Assembly: GCA_033239005.1 (NCBI GenBank)
Contig: BSQZ01000052.1
Coordinates: forward strand, 1-64,000
Reading direction: 5' to 3'
DNA from: Lamellibrachia satsuma
Taxonomy: Eukaryota > Annelida > Polychaeta > Sabellida > Siboglinidae
Length of the DNA stretch: 64,000 bases
Shown here piece by piece: positions 34,712-46,284 of the stretch. The notes beneath the pieces were generated by a model. It did not search any database, was not told the DNA's origin, and was given only the letters and a program-made list of their open reading frames with translations. A program made the position numbers and the translations under genes. Position 1 is the stretch's first letter; every line of letters starts with the position of its first letter.

Positions 34712-34985
34712 CAGATTATTGATGACAGTTAACGGGCCGACGTTGTTGTAGGCGCCATCTTAGAGTGAGCACTTCCGGCGCATGCGCATAATTTCCACCA
34801 CTGAATCTGCATAATTAAATATCAATAACATAGACTAGTAATATTACTGATGCATGTTATACATTTTGCTGTATTACAACTCGAACTAAGTCATATAAGA
34901 AACATTCTAATGAATAAATTGTTTATTTAAATGTTGTTATAACAAAAAAAACGTAAAGTGAACATGTTTCAAGAGTTCACACCAC

Positions 34986-35250
34986 AAATTCTGCCGGAAG
35001 GGTTTACCAACTATATAAACGGGTAGACGTGTTGTCATAAGAGGTTGCTAGCTCAAAACATAGGGGTTGTCAGAAGTTTGGGTGGAGGACTACATCATGG
35101 TCTGGGGGCCGACAAACCTCTCCCCTGAGAGCTGCTCGATACGCAACTATAAGAGACTCGGTGACTGTGGATTGGTCTCTCCACCGACCGATAGGAGGTG
35201 CAACCAAATAGCTGATAATGGCTAAGTGTCACTCACGTCATTGGTCTCTT
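34986..35250 (+). other. Unassigned conserved-looking stretch
   Basis: Less AT-rich than its surroundings. Two overlapping frames stay open over 100-150 nt: one from ATG at 35097 (MVWGPTNLSPESCSIRNYKR, 43 codons) and one reading FGWRTTSWSGG. The latter faintly recalls a thrombospondin type-1 start (WxxxSWS), but the Cys pattern is missing. It could also be an RNA gene. I cannot assign it. Confidence 0.2.
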
Positions 35251-35652
35251 ATTTTTTAAACAAAAGAATATCGATCGTTATATATTCAGATTCGGTTTAT
35301 TATTCTCGATTCGCATTAGTTGATCAATCGGCATCAGTTTTATTGTCATCGTACCAAATGTCTGCCAATCCTTAATCAATTACATGTAAATTATTACGTT
35401 GATTTCCTTCCTTGCATTTTAGTAACTCGATGCTTTCATTATATCACTCTACGTCACTTCCAAAACAAAAAGGCTATATAATGTTAGTGTTTTATGGCAC
35501 TCCATAGAGCACTATGTGATGATGGCGCTATGTAGATATCATATTTTATTATTATTATTTTGGTGGTGACGTTCTCGAAACACCAGTGCCAGCAACATAT
35601 TAATATTTTACGAAAACTCCCAATTTGTTGGAGGTATGTGATTTTGACGAAA

Positions 35653-37902
35653 CTTAACTTGTTCACACATTGGCAGCACAGTAGCAGTGAATGTCATGAA
35701 GTTGTAGGATTTTTGATGGTCAAGTTTTCTACTAATCATGCAAAACGTTAACGTGACCACCAAGTGAGGGAAAATCTGCAGTTGTTCTGTTACTACAATT
35801 TAATAATAGGACAAAACTGCTGGCCTCGACAATTTGAGAATGTGCCATGTTTTTAATTAATCCGCCGCCAAATCATGTGTGACATAGTTTTAGTTGAGGT
35901 ACTTAGTCGTTTAACTATGCGTTGTGAGGCTGATGTGTTGTGTTTCGTGCTTCTAACAGGGCACTGGCGGTAAAGATGGCCCTCCTGGCGGACAATTCAG
36001 AAGAAGGTGGACGCGCGACGTTAGGCGGAGACGCGTAAAGAAAGTTATTGCTCAATTTTGTTATTGTTACTGCGAAATTCGTATTTTTAGTTGTTTTGAC
36101 ATATGGACTGTTAGAAAACGAATGTGGAGTTCCTACGGAAGTGCAGTATGCGCTTATTATTCTGCTCAAATTCGATATCGCCATATTATCGCCCCCATTT
36201 TCATACTGGAGGTGATTTTGCACCAGAAATAACGCAAATAGTCGCATGAACACCCTACCCTGAATCACTGACACTGCCATCAAGACTAGCGATGTCCGAC
36301 AACTCTAAAGGGGTAAGACCACTATAAACCTTACAGTTTATTGTTCCAAACGAAAATATAGTGTATTAAATTGGCCACTCTTCCTCCTTTAGTCTTTACT
36401 AATCGGAGCTTTGCTCGTCTCCAATTTTCGCAGTAGAGAGTCCCCCGCTCCATAATTCAGCCTGTCAGTGGCTGCACAATTTATTCTGTATGTGTAGAGC
36501 CACAATATCCTGGCAGCGACTTTGTTGTTCTACTACGACCCCTATTGTTTGTGATGCATTTTGCCCAGTATGATAAGACCCAGTGATTCTCGCTGAGCTA
36601 TATCTGCTGTCCATGGATATGGTTACTGGAGCATCTTCAGGTAATCCTCGTAGCGTATTAATTGTCTTCATGTGGTCACGCCTTTTCGCCAAGTCTGCCA
36701 AAGTCATAGTTGCTGTCGCATCGTCAACTTTGTTTGCAGTCCGTTGCATGCTACTTCGGTACGGTGGTGGTACATCTAAGCTAGCAATTATCACACGTGC
36801 ACTGTAAATCTAGGAACAGCACACAATTAACTGTCAATAAGGGACGCATGCTCTGCAATGCACTCGTTATACATCTGTGTTGTTTTGTCTGTATGCATAA
36901 TACGCATTTCTAATTGTGAGTCATCTTTCTTCAGGTATGTCATTTAAATAATCTGTATGATGTGACATTAGTGCAATTGAACAGGCATGTTCAAAAGTTT
37001 GTTTGTAGAAGCTATTGGCTTTGAAAAGGTGCATTTTTTAGAGTGTAACAGGCGGAGGGATTCATTTGAATTTTTCTTCTGTGCACCACGTGGGCGCATG
37101 AATGCATGGCTATGTTTGTTAAAATTGATGGGCATCGCACGTCGGGGCGTTTTAATAGAGCTGGAGGTATGCAGTTTTGGCAAAACTTGGTCAGCATTTC
37201 AATGAGAGGATGGCAGTTGCTGTAAAAAATTTTTGATGGTTATGTTTTCTTATCAAACAAAACGTTAAGTTTCAGGCACGACTTTTCACACTTATACTGC
37301 ATACACACAATACCTGTGGTGGGAAAAGCGCGTGTCACCTTCTCGTGGTTCCTACTGTGGATCACGACAGCAAACTTTGCTGTCGTGTGAACTAAGAACA
37401 GCGCACACTGGTACTATCTTGTAAACTGTGGATATTGTGTTTGTTTGTTTTATACTGAATGGCTTGGTGCTTGGTGAAGTCATATCGGTTGCTGACTCGA
37501 GACAGTAGGTGCACGGTTTTGTGTCCAAAGGGAAATGTGGTTGATACCAACTAAATATTCGACAGCCACATAAATCACACAGCTTGACGTCTAAAATGAT
37601 GGTAATATCGAGCCTGATTGTTATGAAAGAAACACATATTTGGCTCGGTTGCATTATTGACAGTTGCAGTCCGACCCATGTTTGCTTCTGTGACCGACTG
37701 TGCAGCAGGAACATCGTCATGTGTTCGGGATGGTCTACAACAACCTCCTTTGCTGTCTCTGGTATTTCAAGAGGTAACTCTGACAGCCTAAACGACGTTG
37801 GTTAGTGCAATAAGGTAATGAACATAACAATTTACATGCTTCCTGATATGCTGTCATTGATATCTCACTTTTTCCAGTGGGATAGTAGTTTTGTATGTTA
37901 AT
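35653..37902 (-). repeat. Long inverted repeat, arm 2 (MULE-derived)
   Basis: Reverse complement of 28181-31366 minus about 0.9 kb. The arms are separated by 4.3 kb. Near 36957 the sequence passes from TAAATGACATACC in one step, where arm 1 has the extra segment; the deletion removed the first part of the transposase frame. Confidence 0.85.
36465..36794 (-). pseudogene. MULE-type transposase fragment in arm 2
   Basis: 109-codon open frame starting MIIASLDVPPPYRSSMQ, with LRGLPEDAPVTISMDSRY and GQNASQTIGVVVEQQSRC, ending shortly after HIQNKLCSH. It is the counterpart of the frame in arm 1 without the internal TGA. The first and last parts of the protein are missing, so it cannot be a working transposase. 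Confidence 0.7.
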
Positions 37903-38135
37903 CTGAGTTTTGGACAGTTTCCCCTGTTTATATCGGGTCCAGGTCATTTGCCCCCCTCCCGGACATTTGCCCCTTTGTCACTTGCCCCCCAGATATTAGC
38001 CCCTTGCCTTATTCAAAATCTGGACATTTGCCACCTGTCCGTAGCTTCTGGATTATTTGTAAGTTTTTTTTAAGAAATGTTTTTTAACTTATTTTTTTAT
38101 TTCTGAACATGAATTCAAGATATATATTACCCTAA

Positions 38136-38760
38136 TTGCAATTAATGTTCTTTGGGCCAGATCAGCCAAGTAAATTACTTGACGTAGTTGGAGATGATCC
38201 TGTAATCAAAGGATTATCTTTATTGCAATTGTGGAAGAAGCCAGTGACATTAGGACCTGGACAATTGAGGATATTTGAAAGAAGCCATCTCAACAAGGTT
38301 TCTTTTGAATTGCATTTACCATGGAGAGTTGGAGTGACGCCATTTTCCTATAAAACTGGATGCCCAAACCAGAGTTGTCAGAATTCACTTCACCATGGAA
38401 ATTACTACTAGCATCTGAGGAGGTCAGAAGCTATGTTTTGAGTGTCATTCCTACACCAAGAAGGGGGACCAACAAGATTACTCTTCAATGGGAGTGAAGC
38501 CAGCATTGATCCTGATCATGCAGGGGTGCTGTGGTCACTGATCTGATCTCCAGATCCAGAATGTGATCAACAAGACTGCCTGCAACCATGATGGTGACAC
38601 GGCACAGATAGAAGCTGCCAAGGTCCGTGAGGACCTGAAAACTAAGGCAGCTAATACCAGGGGCACTCCAAACCAGCTGATCTCTGACTCGTTACTGTCC
38701 ACCACTGTTTGTGGAAGCATCACCCCAAGAACCCATCTTCCACCACTGATCTGACTATCA
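38136..38760 (+). pseudogene. FLYWCH-type zinc-finger / transposon-derived fragment
   Basis: At 38563-38754 the frame reads KTACNHDGDTAQIEAAKVR, EDLKTKAANTRGTPNQLI and SLLSTTVCGSI, matching the end of FLYWCH domains (final CxHxH-like) and the helix linker that follows in MULE-like proteins. The upstream frame (38136-38411, LLDVVGDDPVIKGLSLL...) is separate. Stops and frame changes break the unit. Confidence 0.45.
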
Positions 38761-39429
38761 ATGATACCTGGAAGACAACTGGTGACAAGATCATCTCATA
38801 CACACTCCAGGGGATAGGCCATTGCATTAGGCTAAAGTGACTTCGACTTGTCATCGAATGTTGTTATTGTAGTAATAATGATAAAACTGCAAACTGATTT
38901 TCACTTGTCAACTATCATACAAAAAAGGGGCAAGTTTGAGTCTTCAACATCCTAATCTCCAACATGTATTCTCCATGGGGACATTTTTAATTACTACAAA
39001 GGGCAAACCCTACAGCCACATGTAACAGCATTGTACAGGTGACCAGTGACATGTTTAGTATGGGAAACTTGTGGGCTGCACATTAGGCTTGGATAAACAA
39101 GGGGCTGCATTCAAGTGGGGCAGGCTTCCTCTCTCACACAAAGGGAATGAGCAGGCAGGTGCCCTTAATTGGCAATCTCTGTAAATAAACCTTGTACACT
39201 AAGAAAATGAGGCCTGAATGGTCTGATTTTGGTTTTACTGTCTGTTACAGTAACTTAGTATTTCTTTGTGATGCAAATGCTTGATTATATTGTTCTTGGT
39301 CACAATGTTTCAATACCAGAGTAGACAGTGTCTACGCTGTAATGTTGACAACTTCCTGGCTGTTACCAGATTCAGGGTGACATGCTAATAGCAGACAAAT
39401 ATGATTTTAAAAGTAATATAAGTAAATAT

Positions 39430-39585
39430 AAGGGTAAATATTAACAATTCCAACAAAATCAATTCCAATTCCCAAAAAAAAATTGCAATTAAAAAAAAAT
39501 GTTTAAGTCAATTCCAATTCCAGAACTGGAATTGAGGGTCAGTTCCAATTCTGGAATGGAATTGACCACATGCCTGAAGTATATT
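39430..39585. mobile_element. AATTCC-rich hAT-like end
   Basis: Repeats of CAATTCCAATTCC followed by GGAATTGACCACATGCCTG, which reversed (CAGGCATGTGGTCAATTCC) looks like a hAT terminal repeat. The other end was not found. Confidence 0.35.
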
Positions 39586-39734
39586 CATGACAATATCTTG
39601 TCTCTGTGTACTACAGCAACAGTCATGAACAGTATAATTGAATTGAAACAAGCTTATGTCTGTGGGGCTTTTGTCGGGAGGGGCTTTTGTCCATGCACCA
39701 TACTATCTAGCAGATGCTTTCAGTATAATACCTA

Positions 39735-39772
39735 ATAATTATATATATATAAATTTACATATATACATATAT

Positions 39773-39862
<90 letters not shown>
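39735..39862. repeat. Microsatellite (AT)n
   Basis: About 50 or more AT units followed by GTGTGTGTGCGTG. Confidence 0.95.
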
Positions 39863-39864
<2 letters not shown>

Positions 39865-40435
39865 GTGTGGGCAGGTATGTGTGTGTGTGCGTGCAGCATT
39901 TATAAGGTAAAGATGTCACAAGCATAGATCTGCATTTGGTCCAATAACAATATTCATGCATTATGTTATCTAAATCGAGTGTCAGATATAAAATAAGGAA
40001 CCCCATAGAAAGTGTACCTATAGGTCCATATTTTGTTATGGAATTTGGACCCCTTATAGAATTTTTACCTCCCTGGCCCATTGAAAACAGTGCAATGTTG
40101 ATTAGATAATATAATGCACTTTGGAGCTAGGATGCTACAATTTTGGTTACATGCGTTTGGTTATGTTACCAGTGGCATTCATCAAACTGACCAAACAGAT
40201 TCATTAAAAACATTAAGAGATCAGTGAAAGACCCACTGTTTGAATTAACATGGCTCCATAGGGAAAATGCTTTTCCCTGTGGTTGATTACTTTATACATT
40301 CTATATGACACTGGCACTCTTATATTCTAAAAATAATATATACAAGAGAAAGTTTCTCACATTGTGATTCATTTTTATTATGCAAAAGATGAATTTTGTA
40401 AAATTTTCAAGTCACTGTATGTGTAATCTTTTCAG

Positions 40436-40930
40436 ATGAAGGATTCACCATTGGTTCGTACAAGTACAGGTACTAGTTTTGAAGCATCCAGCGCTACGGG
40501 TGATGCCATCAATCTTTACATTACGGATGTCACCTTTAGTGCCATCACTGCTACTACTGCTGTGGCACCACATACAACTGATGCTGAAATGCAAATCAAT
40601 CCGGTAACGATATTTCAAGTGCAACACTTCGCGAATACTGCTGTAGTCATGGATGACATTATTGCACCAATGAACGTTGATCATGACTACTCCTATGTGA
40701 AGCTTCCATCAGATTCAGTGAGAATAAAGACATTGGTGCAGATGATGCACACTATGTGATAACAGCGACATAACCGAGGGTGACTCAAGCAGCTCCGACA
40801 CCTATGAGAAAGAGAAGAAGTTTGTCATTCGTGAGAAAAACTTATGTCACTTTTCTGCACCTGCCACCTGTCTGATCTATCAGCCAAGGTCTTTCGGATA
40901 CTGGGGTGTCTGTCAGAGGAAAGTGTGCTG
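40436..40930 (+). pseudogene. Unidentified ORF, perhaps transposon-derived
   Basis: A 107-codon frame from 40436 (MKDSPLVRTSTGTSF...DHDYSYVKLPSDSVR) is followed in another frame by DNSDITEGDSSSSDTY and EKKFVIREKNLCHFS. The latter, acidic then a (E)RKFIVFE-like block, resembles the N-terminal region of an invertebrate transposase family. No named domain is certain. Confidence 0.25.
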
Positions 40931-40964
40931 ATTTCTACCCCTGGATGAGTGAAAGGTGAATTGA

Positions 40965-41290
40965 ATATATTAGGTGTACATGTACTATCAGTCAGAATAA
41001 GTAGTGTATTGGTGTATATTTAGTGCCAGTAGTGTATTGGAACAGATGGTTGGTGTGCAAGTACTATCAGTCAGAACAAGTAGTGTATTGATACATATGA
41101 TTGGTGTACATTTACTGTCAGTACAAGTAGTGTATTTGGTAGAGAATGAGACGCTTGGTTTACATTTGCTGTCGGTAGGAACAAGTAGTAGATTCTGTCA
41201 GAACAAGTAGTATATTGGATACACATGATTGGTGTACATTTACTGTCAGAAGAAGTAGTGAAATGGTGCAGATTCCAGAATGAGATCATT
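40965..41290 (+). repeat. Minisatellite, about 45-60 bp units
   Basis: Units of GGTGTACATTTACTGTCAGT...AACAAGTAGTGTATTGG, about six before the duplicated block begins; the same units continue into the block (to 41450). Confidence 0.85.
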
Positions 41291-43616
41291 GGTGTACATT
41301 TACTGTTGGTAGGAACAAGTAGTGTATTGGTATGCATGATTGGTGTACGTTTACTGTCAGTCAGAACAAGTAATATTGTTACACATGATTGGTGTACATT
41401 TACGGTCCAATCAAAACAAGTAGTCTATTGCTATTGGTACAGATCATGATGGTGAAACAGTTAAAATGCCTTGGCTTTATAAAGATTAATTATTTCCTAA
41501 GCTAAACTACCAGTATATTTGATATGTTGTGGTATAATAATGTGTGTAACTGTGATATCCATGTTCCAAGTTGTATTTCCCGGTGGTAGAAGTCACTGTT
41601 TTTAGTCAATGTTTAGTCTTGGTTTCAGTCGTTCTAGTTAGCCTTATTTCTTTGGTAATTGTTTTTCTACGTGAATAAACTGTTGATATATTTTATGTTG
41701 GTCTCAATATAAATGAAATTGTGTGTAGTGACATTCAAGATGCTGCAGGTAACATTTTTGTTGACAGAAGTGGGATATGGATAAGAAGGCATTCACATCA
41801 TTCAGTTATTAATATTTTAGTGGGAATTTTTTTAGTTTTCCAGGTTGTTTTTCGACCTGCTGCATACTGAGGGTGCTTCACAATTTGTCTATATCAGATT
41901 ATCAGTACACTCACCTGTGTCAGGTCATTCTCCATAGCTAAACTTTCCATCAATTCAATTCGGTTCAGAATAGACATCACAGATCCTTCCCACATCGCAG
42001 GATGGGATTACCTGTCTTGCCTTTCCTGAGCCTGAAATATAATTTTTCAGGGTTAGTTGATAGCACTAATTCCATAATTACCATAATAGTTGCAAAACTG
42101 TGAACATCACATACTGTCAGTAGTTAACTATTGATATTTAAATGATTACATTGCACCAAACAACAAGGTGTTGTGGTGTGCTACAGAGAGGGGTGATTAC
42201 AAGTATGAATATTAATGTAATCGTGATTATAGTAATTATTGCAATCACAATTACTAATGTAGTCATGATTACAATCATTATTACAATCACGATTAAGGTA
42301 ACATTTAAGAGTATATATATATTCACATAATGAATTAAATAAACCTTCATGTTATTATTGTCATCAATGTTATTCAACACAAAATCAAACACAATATTAA
42401 AATACAGTCACGGTACACTTCATTAGATTAGATACAAAATAAAGAGAAAAGCCTGCTTGCATTGCCATTGTAGTTCGAACCTCGCCCTCGAGCTAGTTAA
42501 AGAAATATGCAGAATAAATATGATTATTAAAATGGCAATGATTCGATAACAATTGAATTACTGACCTGCTAGCTATTGGGCGAATCAAGGAGTCGACACG
42601 CAAATCATGCAATGACAGCAGACCAACATCTAACACCGCTCTGTTTGTGCATATCACTACAAAATCATCGTCTTCGCCTTCGTACGGTGATACAAGCACC
42701 AACGGCAACGCGGTCGGACACACGGTGCTGCATAGCCATAGCCATAGCCTAGCCCTAGCCTAGGGCTAGGCATGGCCATGGTAGCTTCCTCGGCGCAGCA
42801 TGATGACTCAACGTAAACGTGCGCAGACATCAGGACGCAATTACCACAGGTTCACCACATCACATTACCTAGTCAGGAATCGTTGACAGTCAAAGCGCTG
42901 TTGTAATTTTTCTTGAATCCAACATCAACAAAGTCAAAAGCGAAGCCGACCTGGAATCTGGAGCGTGGCTCGCACACTCGGTGACACTTTACGACTGTCA
43001 ACCGTTGTTTCCGTGTGGCCTGTCGAACTAGACTCTTCGTCTGTGGTTTCCATTTCTCCAAAGATAGACAACTATTACGGAAGTTCAGTAAACCACTAAT
43101 CGCTAGTAGCAGATCTGGTAAAACTATCACAAGCGATGCATCCATCTTGTCAACAAGTAAAAAATAGTTCCGGTATTCCGTTATCGCATATTCTCGTTGG
43201 TTAGCGTCTCGTGCGTTCGAGAAGTGTGGCGTTTTTCACGATTTTTTCCGTGTTTTGTTGTAATTTCTTTAACTTTTTTTATTTGGAACGAACAAAAACG
43301 CTATTTTGTTGATGTGTGTAAACACTTGTATATATAACAGAGACCCATATCTTTTTTTCGCTCCAGAATGCCTATTTACGAAATAAATCGCAAAAAATCG
43401 TATATTTACATTGATTAGATGTACGCGACTCAAACCACTCGTTTCGATAACAAGATGGCGATACGCAGTGATGCATTTTGTCGATTTTTGTCTCGAACAA
43501 AATCAGTTTTTCAGTTTATCTCATAAATTAGCAGGTATCTGTCACCATTAATGCATAGTTAGATAATATATATTTAAATATACGGCATAACACAAAATTG
43601 CTTCAGTTCCCCTTTA
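41285..43616 (+). repeat. 2.3-kb duplicated block, copy 2
   Basis: Counterpart of 4211-6420, same orientation, 37 kb away. It ends at CAGTTCCCCTTTAA. It contains about 75 bp near 43450-43525 missing from copy 1, with AG at both edges. The minus-strand frame here starts MDASLVIVLPDLLLA (43145) and is open for 90 codons. Sequence left of 41285 is minisatellite, not shared with copy 1. Confidence 0.85.
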
Positions 43617-43865
43617 ACGTCAGCAGAGACTGACGTGCTGCTGAAGTTCAGTTATTAAGGATGATGTTATACAAGAAATGAAAGATTATTCTTCCAGATG
43701 ATCTTCGAAGATGGATTCACACACGGGGATTGTATACGCCGAAGTCTGGGTATTGTGAGACAACTTGAAAATAATAGGTTTTCACCATTGGATATTGTTG
43801 TATTGCAATCAATCACATAAAGCGTTGCGCAACAGGGCGTCCCCTGCAAATGACGTAATAGTTAT

Positions 43866-43920
43866 AGAAGCGCGTAATCACTTAGCATTTGGAGCGTAAT
43901 CACTTAGCATTTGGAGCGTA
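43866..43920 (+). repeat. Short tandem duplication
   Basis: GCGTAATCACTTAGCATTTG with GA is present twice in a row. Confidence 0.85.
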
Positions 43921-44126
43921 AAAAGTCACCGCCATTAACAAATAGTCTATGCAACTACGTGTCCAACGCCGCATAACGACGACCTTATTTACACAAGGAA
44001 ATTGTGTATTGAGCTCTGTGCGAAATCGATATCTTACAACATATACAATGAGAACTAGTATGCTCACAATGACAGTTGGTTGTGAGTAAATAGTTAATTA
44101 TATTATAATAAGTTAAATAAATATAA

Positions 44127-44222
44127 TACAAGACACGATTTAACAAGAGTGTCATCCAAGACAAAAGGCCCATATGGCAAGTGGACAAGGAAGCCATCGA
44201 TTTATATCATTCTTCTACATGT
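44127..44222 (-). mobile_element. CR1-like LINE 3' end, truncated copy
   Basis: The reverse strand matches the LINE 3' end (49012-49110): CTTGTCCACTTGCCAT and the ATTTAACAAG-type tail. 5'-truncated, as CR1 insertions usually are. Confidence 0.85.
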
Positions 44223-44289
44223 AACCCACCATATTTGTCAATTCCGTTTTTAAGCATATTCACGCTGCCAGCATTTGATTATGATCACT

Positions 44290-44475
44290 GCTACCCAGGG
44301 ATGTGGTAAATTCCATTTAATAAGTTCAAATTAATTTCAATTCAATTTAATCAATTCCAATTCAATTAATTTGTTTTTCAAATAATTTTTTTAATTCAAA
44401 TTCCAATTCCAGCTCAAATCTTCCAATTCCAATTCAATTCCAATTCTTAATTAATTCTATGGGAGTTTTTCCAAC
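44290..44475. repeat. AATTCC/AATTCA-rich stretch (possible hAT end)
   Basis: Starts near CAGGGATGTGGTAAATTCC and continues with CAATTCAATT and CCAATTCCAA repeats. It resembles the end at 39585, but the two face away from each other. Confidence 0.35.
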
Positions 44476-45102
44476 GCAAACACGTGGGATAATAGTAGTA
44501 TGTAATTGTAATAGGTAATATACGTTTTTTTCTGTAATAGTAATAGAGGAACTTTGTTTAAAAGTAATAGTAAATAAAGTAATAGATAATAGTCTATTTC
44601 TTTTATATCACATATATTGCTGCAAACTTATAAAATATCAGGTTTGTTTGCATGTTATTCCAACTGCTAGTAATTGTAAACAATGTACAGACAATGCCTG
44701 AGCCGTTATTCAAACAACATGAAAAGACCAGTAGGCTGATAATTTCATGGTTTCAGAAATACCTGCTCAATGAAACAGTGCAGGAGTAGCAAGCCAATTA
44801 ATAATTGTTGGGGTGCCCCATTGGGGTAGCTATGGCTTCACACATTTCTAGCACACACAAAAGGGAATTTTTCAGATACGTGAAGGCAGACAACAAATGT
44901 TATCTTAGAGCAGGGGCTGCAACTTGTATTGAATTCAAAGTAAGCTCATCACACCCCACCATCTCCGTATTCGCTAGGTGGCAGGTTTTTTTTCTCATGC
45001 GAGGTTAATAGAAGACACAGTTAGCAAGTATATTGTGTTCTTTTGATCACAAAAACAGCCTTATTCAAGGCTAACGTAGCAAACTAATTAAAACTAAATT
45101 GT

Positions 45103-46282
45103 ATGATGGCGCCGTGCAAACGGCAGTTAAAGGCCACAAGGCACTTAATTTGTGGCAGTTGCAGTAACTGGGTGGACTTCGTAAAATCTGGGTGCGAGAA
45201 GTCCTGGGCTGAGGTCCAGGCAGATAGTTTTAGTTTTGAGTGTAGGGGATGTACGAAGATGAAGGAACTAGAGGTGGAGTTGGAAGAGCTGAGGCTGCTC
45301 GTTGTGGCAATGGTGGGAAGGGAACAGGGGGGTTGTGCCAGTAGTTCCGGTGGGGGAACAGTAGATGATAAAGTGGGGAAAGACACAAGAGATGCTAGGG
45401 AGAACTCACCGCAGCCTGGGATGAAGCTGAGAGGAGGGAAGGTGACAGGTCGTAGGGAGACAGGACGTAAGGAGACGGGAAGGAAAGGAACGGGAGGGAA
45501 GACAACCGGAGTGAAGGAGAGGGGAGTAGGGGAGACAGGAGGGAAGGAGAAGGGAGTGGGGGAGACGGGAAGGAAAACAACCGGAGTGAAGGAGAGGGGA
45601 GTGGGAGAGACAAGAGCAAAAGAGTGGGAAGTGGGGGAGACAGGAGCGAAGGAGGCAGGAGGGAAGGGGTCAGGACAGAATGTGATGGAGGGCATCGAAC
45701 GGAAGAGTTATTCTGCAGCAGTGATAAAGGGGGTGAGGAAGAGAGCGAGGGTGTTTGTGGGGGTTTCGATAGTTAGGAAGACCGACAGAGTCTTAAACAA
45801 GGGAGATGATGTGGTGGTCTGCTTGCCTAGAGCCAAAATAGAGGCGATAACTGAGAGGGTAAAAAAAACATCGTAGGCTCGGGTAAGGGTGGTTCTGTTT
45901 TAGTACACGCAGGGACAAATAACGTAGAGAGGGAGGGTACAACTGCCATAGTTAGGAAATACAGGAATTTGGTCAGAACACTAAAGCAGATGCGGGTTGA
46001 GCAGGTAATACTGTCAGGGATTTTACCTGTAATAGGCAGGAGGGGTCACAAATATCGAAATTGTCGGGGGATGGCAATTAACATGTTAGTCCAGAAGCTA
46101 TGTAGGGAAGAAGAAGTTGGATTTGGGGAAGTTTTGATGGGAGGGCAGATATGTACATGAAGGATGGGCTTCATTTAAGTGGAAAGGGGGCGGCAGTATT
46201 CGCGGACAAACTTTCAGCAGCAGTAGATAGTGACTTGGGTACAATAACAAATATTTTTGGAAGTAAACATTCTTTAAACTAG
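45103..46282 (+). pseudogene. LINE ORF1: zinc finger plus SGNH-esterase domain
   Basis: The first 257 codons begin with a Cys-rich PHD-like finger (LICGSCSNWVDF, then FECRGC) and a short coiled coil (KELEVELEELRLLV), followed by a basic Lys/Gly/Thr-rich repeat (GRKETG, GVKERGVGE). The esterase follows: block I reads VGVSIVRKTDR, where GDS is expected, so the Ser is kept but the Asp is Val. A frameshift in an A8 run (45860-45867) moves the frame; then come HAGTNN (block III), and after a further frame change DGLHLS with the Asp-x-x-His of block V, ending at TAG 46280-46282. CR1 ORF1 esterases are thought to act on lipid or bind RNP complexes. This copy cannot make one protein. Confidence 0.8.
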
Positions 46283-46284
46283 AA

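Noticed and set aside
42470..42500. tRNA-like B box (GTTCGAACC) in the duplicated block
   Set aside because: No A box at the right distance and no cloverleaf on either strand; the other copy has GTTCGGACC.
39585..44310. A hAT element bounded by the ends at 39585 and 44294
   Set aside because: The two ends face the wrong way and no shared 8-bp duplication is present.
45084..45695. 203-codon minus-strand Pro/Ser-rich ORF
   Set aside because: Antisense of LINE ORF1.
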